Below, one piece after another: positions 38,401-44,445 of a DNA stretch of 64,000 nucleotides (positions within the stretch are counted from its first letter, which is position 1; every line of letters starts with the position of its first letter). The stretch is from positions 37,941,434 to 38,005,433 of the forward strand of contig OW203764.1 in assembly GCA_934045905.1 (NCBI GenBank), read 5' to 3'. Below the pieces are notes generated by a model. That model did not search any database and was not told the DNA's origin. It saw nothing but the letters and a program-made list of their open reading frames with translations. The stretch is from Leuctra nigra (Eukaryota; Arthropoda; Insecta; Plecoptera; Leuctridae). The position numbers and the translations under genes are program-made.

Positions 38401-41400
38401 TAATGCCCTAAAAAAACGATGCGCCAAGTATTTTTTGATTTTCAAATAAAGTTTTGACTTGGCTCATTTTTTGATATCACTACTTTTCAGTGCAGAATTT
38501 TTTAGATTTCATAATTTTTTTTATTTGGGTTGACTTGGCTGTTTTTTTTACACGGAGTGTTTTTTATGGGGATATCACTCCTTTTTTTAGTTTATTCATA
38601 GAACTTGTGACGTCATATCGATTGAACAATTACTAAATCCTTTAAAAAAAGTCGCCATTGACAATTTGGTTAACTAATGAAATTCTGCGTATGGTACTAT
38701 ATATTTGCTTTAAATGATCTTTCATGAAGAATAGCAAAGGTTTCATTCCTATCAGTCAACCCAGTTCCGAGATATGGCAACACATCGGTGTTCAAAATGG
38801 CTGCTGAACTTACTGCACTGCCACATAGAATGTATCTATAAATGATGTGTATCATTTTAAGCATTCTGAATATGTATTTATTATATAGGAGGGGATTATA
38901 ATAATTTTTTAAATTTGAATGACGTCATTTCCGGTCTCATAAATAGGAAAATTCTAGTTTGACTGTTCCTATTCCATAGAGATGGCCTTCCGAATCGTTT
39001 GGCGGTAGTTTCATACTGATCAGTCAACCAAATTTCAAGATATGACGTTAATTCCAGTTTCAAAATGGCTGCGGAAATCACTGACCCCTTGAATTATAAT
39101 TTAAACATGATTACATTTTATTATAAGATGTCTCAAATAGTATATTTATTGCATCAAAATGTAAATTTGTAAGATTTTTTAAATGTGTGACGTCATTTCC
39201 GGTTTCGGTATGGGAAACTGCAAATATGATTTGATAATGCATAAAGTTGACCGTCTAAATTGTTTAGCGCTGGTTTTGTTCAAATCTATTCAGCCATTAT
39301 TGAGATATGATGTCACTTCCGGTTTCAAAATGGCGGCTTCCGGTTGGTTTTATAATAAGTCAAATGAGATATCAAAAGTACATATGTTACATAAATATGA
39401 TAATAATTGGATCAACCTTTGTTGCCGAAATGCCAATCGATGTATTTCAAATTTTATTACGTCATTTCCGGTTTCGTTAACATAATTTTTAGTTTTTTTG
39501 CTAATGATAACCTACATAGTTCACCGTCTGAATCGTTTGGCGTAAATTTCGTTCCGATCGGTCCAGCCGTTGACGAGATATGACGTCACTTCCGGGTTCA
39601 AAATTGCGGCACAAAAAATTCATGGGGTGAAGGTTAAATCAGACGCCAAAAGTGCACACGTGGTAAAAATGTGAGATCAATCGGTGCAGCAGTTTAGGCT
39701 GTGGCCTTGTTACCGGATTTGAATTCCAGGAGACTACTAAGATAACTGAAAACCGCCCTAAAACACGGTTTTCACGGCCCTCTAACTCGCAAAGGGCGTA
39801 ACCTATTGTTCCCAAATTTGGAACATGTTGTAGGGTGGGCCATAGCTCGAAATTAGGATATTTCGCAACAATGTGAGATTTTCCAATTTTAAGATCCAGT
39901 AGGCCGAAAATGCCACTTTGATGCTTACAGTAAAAGTAGGTTTGCTCCAGCCTTTTTAAATGAGAGTGTGCGCGCGCCGTACGACTTGGCTGGCGTGGAG
40001 CGACCGCTCCACTAGATTTATTGCATCAAAATGTAAATTTGTGAATTTTTATAAAAGTGTGACGTCATTTCCGGTTTTGGAATGAAAAACTGCAAATATT
40101 ATTGATGATAATACATAAAGTTGACCGTCTAAATTGTTGAGCGCTGGTTTCGTTCAAATCTATTTAGCCGTTATTGAGATATGATGTCACCTCCGGTTTC
40201 AAAATGGCGGCTTCCGGTTGGTATCATAACAAGGCAAAATGAGATATCAAAAGTACATACGTTACATAAATATCAAAATAATCGGATCAAATTTGTTGCC
40301 GAAATGCCAATCGATGTATTTCAAATTTCATGACGTCATTTCCGGTTTCGTTAACATAATTTTTAGTCTTTTGCTACTGATAATGCATATAGATGACCGC
40401 CTGAATCGTTTGGCGCAAATTTCGTTCCAATCAGTTTAGCCGTTGTTGAGATATGACGTCACTTCCGGTTTCAAAATGGCGGCACAAAAAATTCATGGGG
40501 TGAAGGTTAAATCAGACGCCAAAAGTGCACACGTGGTAAAAATGTGAGATCAATCGGGTCAGCCGTTTATGCTGTGGCCTGTTTACCGGTGTGGCCTGTC
40601 TGTCGCTCCACGCCAGCCAAGTCGTACGGCGCGCGCACACTCTCATTTAAAAAGGCTGGAGCAACCTACTTTTACTGTAAGCATCAAAGTGGCATTTTCG
40701 GCCTACTGGATCTTAAAATTGGAAAATCTCACATTGTTGCGAAATATGTTAATTTCGAGCTATGGCCCACCCTACAACATATACCAAATTTGGGAACAAT
40801 AGGTTACGCCCTTTGCGAGCTAGAGAGCCGTGAAAACAGTGTTTTAGGGCGGTTTTAATCTCAGTAGTAGTAGTAGTAGTAGTAGTAGTCTCCTGGAATT
40901 CAAATCCGGTAAACAGGCCACAGCCTTAACGGCAGAACCGATTAATCTGAAATTTTTACCACGTGTGCACTTTTGGCGTCTGATTTGCCCTCCCCCCCTT
41001 GACTTTTTTTGTGCCGCCATTTTGAAACCGGAAGTGACATCATATCTCGACAACGGCTGAGCTGATTGGAACGAAAATAGCGCCAAACGATTCGGACGGT
41101 CAACTATATGGATTATAAATAGCAACAGACTAAAATTTATGTTAACGAAACCGGAAATGACGTCATGAAATTTGAAATACATCGATTGGCATTTCGGCGA
41201 CTAAGGTTGATCCGATTATTTTAATATTTATGTAACGTATGTACTTTTGACATCTCATGTGACTTGTTATAAAACCAACCGGAAGCCGCCATTTTGAAAC
41301 CGGAAGTGACATCATATCTCAATAACGGTTAAATAGATTTGAACGATACCAGCGCTAAACAATTTAGACGGTCATCTTTATGTATTATCATCAATAATAT

Positions 41401-44400
41401 TTGCAGTTTCCCATACCGAAACCGGAAATGACGTCACACATTTTAATAATCTCACAAATTTACATTTTGATGCAATGAATATACTATTTGAGACAGCTTA
41501 TAATAAAATGTAATCAGGTTTAAATTATAATTCAAGGGGTCAGAGAATTCAGCCGCCATTTTGAAACCGGAAGTAACGTCATATCTCGAAAACTGGTAGA
41601 CAGATCGGCATGAAACTAGCGCCAAACGATTCGGAAGGCCATCTCTATGGAATAGGAACAGTCAAACTAGAATTTTCCTATTTATGAGACCGGAAATGCC
41701 GTCAATAAAATTTATAAATTATTATAATCCCCTCCTATACAATAAATACATATTCAGAAAACTTAAAATGATACACATCATTTATAGATATAAATTCTAT
41801 GTGGCAGTGCAGTACGTTCAGCAGCCATTTTGAAAACCGAAGTGTTGCCATATCTCGGAACTGGGTTGACCGATTGGAATGAAACCTTTGCTATTCTTCA
41901 TAAAAGATCATTTAAAGCAAATATTTAGAACCATATGCTGTTTTTCATTAGTAGTACCTAACCAAATTGTAAAGGGTGATTTTTTTAATGGATTTAGTAA
42001 TTGTTCATTCGATATGTGTCACAAGTTGTATGAATAAACTAAAAAAAGGAGTGATATCCCCATAAAAAACACTTCGTGTAAAAAAACCAGCCAAGTCTCT
42101 TCAACTAAAAAAAAATGTGAAATCTAAAAATTCTGCACTGAAAAGTAGTGATATCAAAAAATTAGCCAAGTCAAAACTTTATTTGAAAATCAAAAAATAC
42201 TTGGCGCATCGTCTTTTTAGGGCATTATAGGTTTACTACCTATTATATTTGATGTAGGTATATGTTATATCTGCCCTATACTTCTAAGCTATTTATATAC
42301 ACGATGCGCCAAGTATTTTTTGATTTTCAAATAAAGTTTTGACTTGGCTAATTTTTTGATCACTACTTTTGAGTGCAGAATTTTTAGATTTCATATTTTT
42401 TTTTAGTTGAAGAGACTTGGCTGGTATTTTTACACGAAGTGTTTTTTATGGGGATTCATATTACCTCGATGCGGACGTGGCGCGGATTATAAGCACCTTG
42501 GTTTGCGCCTTGGTTAGAGGAGGCCGTGGGAAACAGAATGTTAATAATAATTTGTGTGTTATTAGATGGAATAATATGCACAGGTATGTTAATATTAACC
42601 ATTATAGTCTTATGTTATACATGACGTAGTCGCACTTGATTGGCTGCTAGGTCGTGACATCATTTTCACCGCGCGCGGTACTGAAAAAAACCTCCCTACA
42701 ATCGAGGTAGGGCGGCGAGAAAAAAAACGCGTGCGGCAAAATTTTCGGAGGTTTTGATTGGTCAATAAAAAAGACGCGAAACTCAAAACGCGCTTTATGT
42801 GAAAGCGGCTTAAGCAGTAATCACAGGATTATTAGAAAACAAGATTGCTAGAAATTCTGTGAAGACTGCATAATGCCAATTGGGTTTGTTACAAAGTGTT
42901 TGCTCGTCTCTTGTCCAAGGAAAGATCTGTTTCGTAGCATTGCACTGGGGTCTGTCCAACGGAGCTCTCTCATTGGTGAAAACTACTACTTACTACTAAA
43001 TTGGATCAGAAGATGAAAAGTTATCTGGTGTTTATGATCAGAAAACAACAACAAACTTATATAATCTTCAAATAAGTTTCAATGGCTCGCTACCTACACA
43101 AAATAAGGCATACTTTCAACCAGTGCATACCCTATTTACTGTGGAGCAAATTACCACTGCCATCGTTATCCTTCTCTCACCTCCTCATATTAGTTATTAC
43201 AACATACCCCTGTCCTTCCGAGTTGAATTTATAATTATTATGTATCTTGTTCTTCTGAAGGAAATGATGCAGCCGGGTCTTGGCATGCTGGATAGTCCAG
43301 TTCCCATGACTTGCAGCATTCACGTCCAGATCTTCCGCCTACGACAGAGATAAGACTATGATATTGAAGACTATGCGAGCAGAATCACTGTCTAGAAAAT
43401 AATTCTCACGTCTTCAACGCGCTGTTGTTCCGCGAGTCTGTCGATGTTCGTGCATCTGGGTCGTTCTCCGCCACCGGCGTTGTACGGCCGATACGCCTCG
43501 CCGTATTGCGCCGGACCCACGGGCGCGAACAGAGGTCGCGGCTTTTTCCAATTGTCCAGTCCACTGCATAAATCATCATCATAAGATATTATAGTACTAA
43601 AGCATGAGACGAGGTGCTTTTAATTCTGTTATAAATGAAATGTGGAATGGAATGAATTGTCTTCTATAACCATATTGTGTAGTAGGGGGAGGGGGGGGGG
43701 GGGGGGGGGGGGGGAACTGGGGGCAAGAAGTTCAAGTTCAAGAAGTCTATGCAACCCCCGCCTGTATGTATTTCGTTTCATAAAATGTAATTTCTTCAGT
43801 AGAATTCCCTTGTTTCCTACCTAGAGCAAGTATAATCAAGGAATGCATCAACATGCTTACGGCAATAATGGCGGTATTGATCCACGAGCTCCCCCCTGAT
43901 CAACCATCCCCACGATACCAGCATCCCCAGGGACATCACTCGGATTGATCAGAGCTTGGCGGACCAAATACTGGACGAAATCTTTGGCTGCATTCGCTTG
44001 AGCGTCTTTCTTATTTGTCGAGTTACCGCCACCAATATAGTCGTGTCCTTCCAAGCGAACTTCACAGAAAAAGCGCTGGCCATGTTTGGGACCTGAATGA
44101 GGTGAAGTAACAGTAAATAAACACAACTGGCCTCCTGTTCAATTAACGTCCTTTCCTCTTTGCCGTACCTACCTAGGTAGGTACCTTGGCATGTAGAATT
44201 AGTCGGGCAGACAAACGCTTGCAGAGTCATGCTTAGTTGACCGAGTTTACCAGTCTCAAAAACAAGCCGCAGTAGTAACAGACGGCATATAGGTATTAAA
44301 GCAATTTAAACTAACCCTACCATTACGTCCCTACCGCCACTAGGCTAGGTAGGTATACAAACTTACTTGTTGCCCGAACGTCGTATGTAGGCTCTTTCTT

Positions 44401-44445
44401 CTGTTTTACACAATACTGATGGAAGAAAGATTTGATGTCACTCAT
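3546..44445 (-). CDS. mle: MLE/DHX9-like DExH RNA helicase, copy B (5' part of gene, 8 visible exons)
   Basis: This is the span of a spliced gene that continues beyond the left edge. The product belongs to the maleless/DHX9 (RNA helicase A) family, nuclear ATP-dependent helicases that unwind dsRNA and RNA:DNA; in Drosophila MLE acts in the dosage-compensation complex. Seen in order: start codon at 44445, dsRBD1, linker, dsRBD2 start (HGNWT), dsRBD2 end (CALSLVRQL), the [13 protein letters not shown] linker, Walker [18 protein letters not shown] and SAT. The stretch LPVAAM before the helicase core resembles Drosophila MLE more than vertebrate DHX9. Splice phases agree at every visible junction except between exons 43208-43338 (ends phase 2) and 28796-29031 (starts needing one base), where a short dsRBD2 exon of perhaps 60-75 bp was not found. 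Helicase C, HA2 and OB domains would lie beyond position 1. Introns reach 15 kb and are filled with repeats. Confidence 0.93.
3807..5625. other. Intron sequence, no gene recognised
   Basis: This is AT-rich intron of copy B. Around 5085-5120 a motif CCTGAAGATGGCAGCGCTAC followed by GACTGCCGAAACG appears; this kind of structured CTGAAGATG...CGAAACG segment often lies downstream of insect reverse-transcriptase genes, but no reverse transcriptase is visible next to it. Otherwise I see nothing I can name. Confidence 0.35.
5626..6614 (+). mobile_element. Helitron-like family 1, copy H1 (5' foldback half missing)
   Basis: It ends in the 16-bp palindromic hairpin TGGAGCGACCGCTCCA followed by CTAG and flanking AT. 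It begins inside the foldback, keeping only its inner arm (5626-5672). Between are several copies of the TTCCGGTTTCAAAATGGCGG / TGACGTCA motif block. No protein is encoded. Confidence 0.82.
7887..8870 (-). pseudogene. LINE-1 RT C-terminal fragment (FADD box)
   Basis: The translation continues after the frameshift with [13 protein letters not shown], then [11 protein letters not shown] (the YADD-equivalent catalytic box), LSLNTSKT and [10 protein letters not shown], followed by a thumb-like region. Catalytic aspartates are intact; only the frame is broken. It is followed by a stop and a 3' UTR leading to the ATT tail. Confidence 0.88.
8822..10600 (-). pseudogene. LINE-1 endonuclease and N-terminal RT fragment
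   Basis: Translation starts within the endonuclease ([20 protein letters not shown]) and shows [15 protein letters not shown] and TDHCLVS, the core residues of the exonuclease-endonuclease-phosphatase fold. The RT region follows with [33 protein letters not shown] and [14 protein letters not shown] frameshift near 8855 separates it from the GVPQGSS motif and the catalytic FADD box in the next frame, so the gene is broken. The element copies its RNA into DNA at a nicked target. Confidence 0.88.
11227..11844. repeat. Inverted repeat, about 98-bp arms
   Basis: The segment 11227-11324 is repeated in inverted orientation at 11748-11844 with about 90% or better identity by eye (AGACATCTATTGGTGAGG on one side, its complement on the other). 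The 420-bp spacer has no gene. It could be an inverted-repeat MITE or a duplicated piece of intron. Confidence 0.75.
11936..12002. repeat. Near-perfect 67-bp palindrome
   Basis: Arms of about 32 bp start ATTCGATCATGATTT and pair with AAATCATGATCGAAT with only a few mismatches and a very small loop. It would form a stable hairpin. It is possibly the core of a small inverted-repeat element. Confidence 0.75.
12515..12784 (-). CDS. mle: mle copy B: helicase motif I exon
   Basis: It encodes [20 protein letters not shown] followed by CGKTTQV: Walker A GNTGCGKT, the nucleotide-binding P-loop of DExH helicases. Downstream are [12 protein letters not shown] (motif Ia) and GYSVRFES (motif Ib region). 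The acceptor TTTTAG|AT completes the split codon from the preceding exon and the donor G|GTGAGG leaves phase 1. Every catalytic residue expected in this segment is present. Confidence 0.96.
12785..13120. other. Short intron between two helicase exons
   Basis: This 336-bp intron has clear GTAAGA and TTTTAG ends. Its 5' half contains several GGCGAG/CTCGCC direct repeats (13010-13105), including CTCGCTCGCTCGCTCC, which look like a small degenerate tandem expansion. Confidence 0.7.
13121..13379 (-). CDS. mle: mle copy B: linker to helicase core
   Basis: Phase 0 from the acceptor GGCTCAG gives [20 protein letters not shown], then [22 protein letters not shown] and a helical stretch ending LLPVAAMK. 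The [14 protein letters not shown] and NIDEGPLA blocks are hallmarks of DHX9/MLE between dsRBD2 and the ATPase core. The donor is A|GTAAGA at 13120-13115. The acceptor sits exactly at the edge of the 81-bp minisatellite, whose units differ from it only slightly (CTCAAAC instead of CTCAGTC), so the array appears to have grown out of this splice site. Confidence 0.94.
13380..21157. repeat. 81-bp minisatellite, about 96 units, abutting a 3' splice site
   Basis: The unit is 81 bp (27 codons) and shows point variants at fixed places (AGA/AAA, GGACGT/GGACGG/GAACGA/GAACAA, CCGG/CGGG/CCAG). Large blocks are themselves duplicated: a 19-unit block (for example the AGGTGGG variant at 14727 and 16266, 1539 bp apart) and a 14-unit block (the GGTGGG variant at 17782 and 18916, 1134 bp apart). 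Four minus or plus frames lack stops, producing huge spurious reading frames. The unit nearest the exon merges into the genuine acceptor at 13380. Confidence 0.97.
21247..22714 (+). pseudogene. LINE-2 ORF1: PHD finger plus SGNH-hydrolase-like domain, broken
   Basis: ATG at 21247 begins [20 protein letters not shown]; an in-frame TAG (about 21316) and a one-base insertion (about 21330) follow. The frame then gives [15 protein letters not shown] and WECGAC, the Cys/His spacing of a PHD zinc finger. A charged coiled-coil-like middle leads to [21 protein letters not shown] and VVICGLQ, matching the block order of SGNH/GDSL esterase domains found in ORF1 of some non-LTR elements. The nucleophile Ser of GDS reads Val, so esterase activity would be lost. 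The start codon overlaps AAGATGGCGG, a YY1-like site. Confidence 0.72.
22948..24264 (-). mobile_element. Helitron-like family 1, copy H3, inserted in LINE-2 endonuclease
   Basis: It starts CTAGTGGAGCGGTCGCTCCA (hairpin end) and finishes TTTTTTATGGGG (foldback end). The host frame reads RAGY before and KLYWAGG after, so removing the element restores RAGYKLYW exactly, with the dinucleotide AT on both flanks. In the element's own orientation it begins A|TCCCC and ends CTAG(A)|T, fitting insertion between A and T as Helitrons do. Confidence 0.9.
23872..24264. repeat. Foldback (inverted repeat) terminus of family 1, H3
   Basis: Arms of roughly 150 bp run CCCCATAAAAAACACTCCGTG... to CTTGGCGCATCG and back, around a loop of about 90 bp. 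Equivalent foldbacks lie at 38172-38571, 42058-42453, 49538-49934 and 61145-61539. In this copy the loop is inverted relative to the others (begins TGTATATAAATAGC where the same-oriented H6, H7 and H8 begin TTTTTAGGGC or a close variant). Confidence 0.9.
27136..27371. other. Spacer between LINE-2 and inverted-repeat element
   Basis: I see no gene. A short GGATGATGGATGATGG tract lies near 27325-27350. Confidence 0.5.
27372..28671. mobile_element. TA-flanked inverted-repeat DNA element, copy 2
   Basis: It has the same ends as 902-1710 (GAGTACTAGAGTGCC... ...CTAGTACTC) and TA on both flanks (27370-27371, 28672-28673). The interior from about 27580 to 27970 is reverse-complemented relative to the matching interior of copy 1, and an additional 0.5 kb (about 27975-28470) is unique to this copy. 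It has no transposase. Confidence 0.88.
28796..29031 (-). CDS. mle: mle copy B: second half of dsRBD2 and linker
   Basis: It encodes [36 protein letters not shown] and a linker ending [16 protein letters not shown]-(F/Y)-H is the C-terminal helix of dsRBD2 in this family. The acceptor is CTTGCAG|TG and the donor CCG|GTGAGT. It starts needing one base from an unseen upstream exon and ends in phase 0. The usual GSNKK loop reads GPDRH, so the RNA-contacting lysines of this dsRBD are altered. The exon lies 125 bp from a TA-flanked transposon (27372-28671). Confidence 0.92.
29032..29343. other. Intron sequence, nothing recognised
   Basis: AT-rich intron just upstream (in gene sense) of the dsRBD2 exon. 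No exon, RNA gene or repeat was recognised. Confidence 0.5.
29551..32492 (+). mobile_element. Non-LTR retrotransposon LINE-3, Jockey/CR1-like, 5'-truncated with intact RT
   Basis: The element starts abruptly inside the endonuclease ([18 protein letters not shown]) at about 29551, in the middle of the GLRQG motif of the older RT fragment. It ends with an (ATT)n tail at 32460-32492. A palindromic TAGCGCTTGCGCTA precedes the tail. Its uninterrupted frame suggests recent arrival. Confidence 0.9.
29577..32342 (+). CDS. LINE-3 endonuclease (C-terminal part) and reverse transcriptase
   Basis: One open frame of about 920 codons. Endonuclease residues: [28 protein letters not shown] and GDHESF, with the nuclease's N-terminal catalytic part missing. 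RT motifs in order: [62 protein letters not shown] and the catalytic [10 protein letters not shown] with both aspartates intact. It is followed by [19 protein letters not shown] and a C-terminal domain. The annotated start is a TTG of convenience; the frame extends upstream to the truncation point. It resembles Jockey/CR1 ORF2. As a truncated insert it is probably not expressed, but its protein sequence is unbroken. Confidence 0.92.
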   Translation: MDKEIRLMGYKHVRCDSQSRHTGGVILYILKSLKFVVIHNSAESSGSWVLGIKLKLRRVNIIVFTVYHSPNANHAEFIQYFTEVVCESIMNKHKGTTTVIVGDFNMDILKPNAITRNMIGGIETYGLTQIVNQPTRITKMSETLIDYIITNCDKVTFGVGGGPGIGDHESFMIDINTEARREREVDLYSLFDWRGYDVARFRADLEEQEYDMLETDVNLASQIFVQGLTSAKEKNLTSILKKRGNIGVPWITDEIRKEMQLRNNYFKRAKLSRLQSDWDEFKRYRNRVLSMLRKSKYDYYYEKIDRQRGDSKGMWKTLKKLVSEKNQKCTADEIVLCNGSIISDKVDIANHFNTYFSESVEEIISNISEIDINNISNRIVDQVELNQYNRVSKDIIMCDFKQVQIQDLNKLVMDLKNKGGGTLDGISVRLLKDGYPSIKHRLLHLINLSLSKGVIPKSWKETLVIPVPKVAGTTLIDQFRPINMLPIYEKLLELVVHSQLEEYFYKNNFIMTNQSGFRKGHSCETAVQWMVSEWNKLRDNNLSILSVFLDFKRAFETIDRKRLLMKLQYMYGVQGTVYQWLDDYLNERAQRTKFDGEISDTIDVNLGVPQGSVLGPFLFSVYVNDINCCLNKCVINVYADDTVIFYGGNDMTDLNNTLNEELKVVTDWLSINMLKLNNSKCKAMMIGTGKLHYMNTTDNCEVNIVLNGELVECVKSFKYLGMLLDVNLSFKQHILYIENKIRKKLSYLSRIGQHLTVATKLCIYNTIIKPHLTFCMILLYQAFNTDIERLQILQNRGMRIILKCSRYTPVNTMLKSLNWLRIKDYVYFQGMCFIYKLQNGLLPAYFTNTEKVENVHQHYTRAHNNFFLNHVHKQSSAKSLFYLGIRSFNALPLNVKSVRSLSIFKSKLLEIIVTETFMLTS
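33501..33913. other. Intron sequence, nothing recognised
   Basis: AT-rich, no coding potential or repeat recognised. It is bounded on the right by the long inverted-repeat element. Confidence 0.5.
33914..36528. mobile_element. 2.6-kb inverted-repeat element with GGTCGTTCC ends and internal subrepeats
   Basis: The ends GGTCGTTCCGCGTC and GACGTGGAACGACC are complementary. The two arms, each about 1 kb, match each other almost throughout. Each arm contains three to four degenerate tandem units of about 110-150 bp with the core AGCTATCTATTCAG-TTAAGGTTTTGAGTGG and TTTCAGAAATATGGA, each followed by a GCGCTA/GGCGGGTTT block. The central 0.5 kb is unique and includes a 19-base G run. No transposase was seen and target duplication is unclear. 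Confidence 0.85.
36529..36927. other. Intron sequence, nothing recognised
   Basis: No gene or obvious repeat. A short imperfect repetition of AGCATGAGGCTGTTAG / AACAGCCTCATGC (inverted) lies near 36630-36790. Confidence 0.4.
36928..37810 (-). mobile_element. Helitron-like family 2, copy 1
   Basis: It begins CTAGGAAAACGCTC and ends GACGCTCGCTACGCTCGCTCA, the same ends as 48358-49272 and 50284-52355. On the minus strand this gives a 3' end ...GCGTTTTCCTAG, a CTRR-type terminus. An A-run near the right end precedes GTGCCATAAGAGTACCGTGG. No protein is encoded. Confidence 0.75.
37811..38171. other. Intron sequence with G-run
   Basis: No gene. A run of 19 G lies at 37995-38013 after CCCCCCACTAA, a potential G-quadruplex or sequencing-difficult site. 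Confidence 0.5.
38172..40015 (+). mobile_element. Helitron-like family 1, copy H4, long form
   Basis: This is a complete 1.84-kb copy. The 400-bp foldback (38172-38571) is followed by four or so blocks of the TTCCGGTTTCAAAATGGC / GACGTCA type, then the conserved tail TGATGCTTACAGTAAAAGTAGG, the hairpin GGAGCGACCGCTCC and CTAG at 40012-40015. It is longer than H1, H3 and H8 by extra internal blocks, so at least two length classes exist. Confidence 0.88.
40016..40600 (+). mobile_element. Helitron-like family 1, partial copy H5 in tandem after H4
   Basis: Immediately after the CTAG end of H4 the sequence ATTTATTGCATCAAAATG restarts the family from an internal point (compare 39142), runs through two motif blocks and stops just before the tail. 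There it collides with inverted copy H6. The arrangement is a head-to-tail partial tandem. Confidence 0.82.
40602..42453 (-). mobile_element. Helitron-like family 1, copy H6, inverted relative to H4/H5
   Basis: It runs from a truncated hairpin (TCGCTCCACGCC at 40602) to the foldback at 42058-42453. Together with H4 it makes a 4.3-kb imperfect palindrome (38172-42453) with foldbacks at both outer ends. It includes a (TAG)n microsatellite at 40863-40890. Confidence 0.85.
42454..43207. other. Intron just 3' of copy B exon 4
   Basis: Mostly single-copy AT-rich sequence with CG-rich patches near 42660-42800. A GC-rich piece at about 42462-42520 has a donor-like GAG|GTAAT on the minus strand and was considered for the missing dsRBD2 exon, but its translations do not fit. 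No other gene is seen. Confidence 0.4.
43208..43338 (-). CDS. mle: mle copy B exon 4: first half of dsRBD2
   Basis: This 131-bp exon is too short for a routine ORF search. Acceptor GTCGTAG|GCG and donor GGG|GTATGT frame the translation [20 protein letters not shown], then [12 protein letters not shown]. The NA-x-x-HGNWT-x-x-x-AK-x-RL-x-x-F pattern is the conserved entry to dsRBD2 in DHX9/MLE. It starts in phase 0, matching exon 3, and ends in phase 2. Confidence 0.85.
43410..43563 (-). CDS. mle: mle copy B exon 3: inter-dsRBD linker
   Basis: This 154-bp GC-rich exon has an AG acceptor and a GTGAG donor. Read in phase with exon 2 it gives a Pro/Gly/Tyr-rich linker containing [10 protein letters not shown] and ending LAEQQRVED, the family's run-up to the second dsRBD. 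No long open frame marks it; it was found by splice phase and by similarity to the AEQ-(R/E)-V-E linker of MLE. Confidence 0.82.
43861..44092 (-). CDS. mle: mle copy B exon 2: dsRBD1
   Basis: It encodes [30 protein letters not shown] and downstream linker. The [18 protein letters not shown] helix is the RNA-contacting signature of the first double-stranded RNA-binding domain of DHX9/MLE. The acceptor CAG is at 44095-44093 and the donor GTAAGC at 43860-43855. The exon is 232 bp and ends in phase 2. Confidence 0.95.
44367..44445 (-). CDS. mle: mle copy B exon 1: start codon and dsRBD1 start
   Basis: The exon encodes [19 protein letters not shown] and continues to the first 26 codons plus one base. 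The family typically begins M-x-D-(I/V)-K-x-F, so this start is well supported. The donor reads A|GTAAGT at 44366-44361. It joins in frame (phase 1) to the exon starting at 44092, giving ...[11 protein letters not shown]. Confidence 0.92.

Noticed and set aside
42462..42520. Candidate for the missing dsRBD2 exon
   Set aside because: It has a donor-like GTAAT, but no frame gives dsRBD residues and no matching acceptor was found.
42417..42629. Recurrent short frames beginning [13 protein letters not shown] (also at 61503, 60999)
   Set aside because: They come from the arm of the 395-bp foldback; recurrence reflects repeat copies, not a conserved peptide.
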